Assembly (NCBI RefSeq): GCF_027921845.1
Contig: NZ_BSEN01000006.1
Location: 205,125 to 269,124, forward strand
DNA length: 64,000 nucleotides
Direction of reading: 5' to 3'
From: Leifsonia poae
GTDB taxonomy: Bacteria > Actinomycetota > Actinomycetes > Actinomycetales > Microbacteriaceae
The position numbers and the translations under genes were made by a program. The notes under the pieces are model-generated. The model was given only the letters and a program-made list of their open reading frames with translations. It was not told the DNA's origin and did not search any database. Shown here piece after piece: positions 63,492-64,000 of the stretch (positions are counted from its first letter, which is position 1; every line of letters starts with the position of its first letter).

Positions 63492-64000
63492 GCGCGACGG
63501 CGATGAGTCGCACGGGAACGGTCGCCGCGGTCGATCTGGGCGCGACCAGCGGCCGGGTGATGCTCGGACGGGTCGGGCCGAACGAACTCGCCCTCACCGA
63601 GGCCGCGCGGTTCCCGAACACGCCGGTGCAGCTCTGGGAGGGCGACCGCTCCGGGCTGCACTGGAACATCGTCGAGCTGTTCCGCAGTGTGAGCGACGGG
63701 CTGGGGTCGGCGCTGCGAGCAGAGCCGGGCATCCTGAGCGTCGGGGTCGATGCGTGGGCGGTCGACTACGGGCTGCTGCGCGGGGGAGTGCTGCAGGGTG
63801 TCCCGTACCACTACCGCGACGAGCGGTCGGCGCCGGGCACGGCACTCGTCCACGACCGGGTGACGGCGGCCGCGCTGTATCAGCAGAACGGCCTGCAGTA
63901 TCTGCCGTTCAACTCGCTCTACCAGCTCGCCGTCGACCGGGTCGACGGGCGCCTGGCGGACGTGGATGCTCTGCTGCTCATCCCGGACCTGTTCACGTAC
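63488..64000 (+). CDS. rhaB: rhamnulokinase RhaB, N-terminal part (cut by window end)
   Basis: The first 171 residues of a FGGY-family kinase that phosphorylates L-rhamnulose. The phosphate-binding loop AAVDLGATSGRVMLGRV and the sugar-site segment VDAWAVDYGLL followed by VPYHYRDER are typical of rhamnulokinase. The ATG overlaps the previous stop (ATGA). The gene runs past position 64000. Confidence 0.9.
   Translation, partial: MSATAMSRTGTVAAVDLGATSGRVMLGRVGPNELALTEAARFPNTPVQLWEGDRSGLHWNIVELFRSVSDGLGSALRAEPGILSVGVDAWAVDYGLLRGGVLQGVPYHYRDERSAPGTALVHDRVTAAALYQQNGLQYLPFNSLYQLAVDRVDGRLADVDALLLIPDLFTY

Overview
The window is a chromosomal segment of a high-GC Gram-positive actinobacterium. The gene set (menaquinone pathway, DUF4229, DUF3072, CUT1 sugar transporters) and the protein style point to Microbacteriaceae, of Leifsonia or Microbacterium type. 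That placement is inferred from gene content and rRNA character; no alignment was run.

Layout. 1-4178: 3' part of an rRNA operon (16S end, tRNA-less spacer, 23S, 5S, strong hairpin terminator). 4282-7117: an RG-rich/TPR-like/acidic three-part protein overlapping a HAD phosphatase. 7128-13879: a menaquinone cluster (menC divergent from menB-menE-menA; DUF4229 and a PLDc_N-type membrane protein; menD). 13992-20364: single genes (thioesterase-like, BBE-type FAD oxidase, HhH-GPD glycosylase, SRPBCC protein) and a coupled LysR-FAD dehydrogenase pair. 20536-25106: putA and an aldo/keto reductase. 25113-28223: a two-component system coupled to a small GntR regulator, and a second SRPBCC protein. 28299-31122: Lrp regulator divergent from ddaH-rocD. 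31287-35359: POT transporter, DUF3072, MOSC, an unknown gene and a LysR regulator. 35511-45935: one overlapping nine-gene operon for uptake and recycling of N-acetylmuramic acid/N-acetylglucosamine (CUT1 importer without ATPase, nagZ, anmK, a GlcNAc-kinase-like gene, murQ, RpiR regulator, GH20). 46062-49454: two aldo/keto reductases, an MBL hydrolase, a small membrane protein and a glutaredoxin. 49564-64000: an L-rhamnoside/rhamnose region (GH78 and a nucleotidyltransferase on the minus strand, LacI regulator, then SBP-permease-permease-GH78-rhaI-rhaEW-rhaB, the last cut by the window end).

Two cross-window patterns stand out. First, at least eleven genes have a TANNNT -10 hexamer ending exactly 6 or 7 nt before the start codon with no useful Shine-Dalgarno, as expected for leaderless mRNAs, while the sugar operons have strong Shine-Dalgarno sites. 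Second, gaps between genes hold hairpin repeats: one family is present twice (17066-17131 and 45953-46018), both times between convergent genes, with compensatory changes in the arms.

The two sugar regions are each wired by visible operators: an inverted repeat over the probable -10 of the amino-sugar operon, and three LacI-like TTGAA/TTCAA sites in the rhamnose region, which link the nucleotidyltransferase-GH78 pair with the main rhamnose operon. No mobile element, CRISPR array or tRNA was seen.
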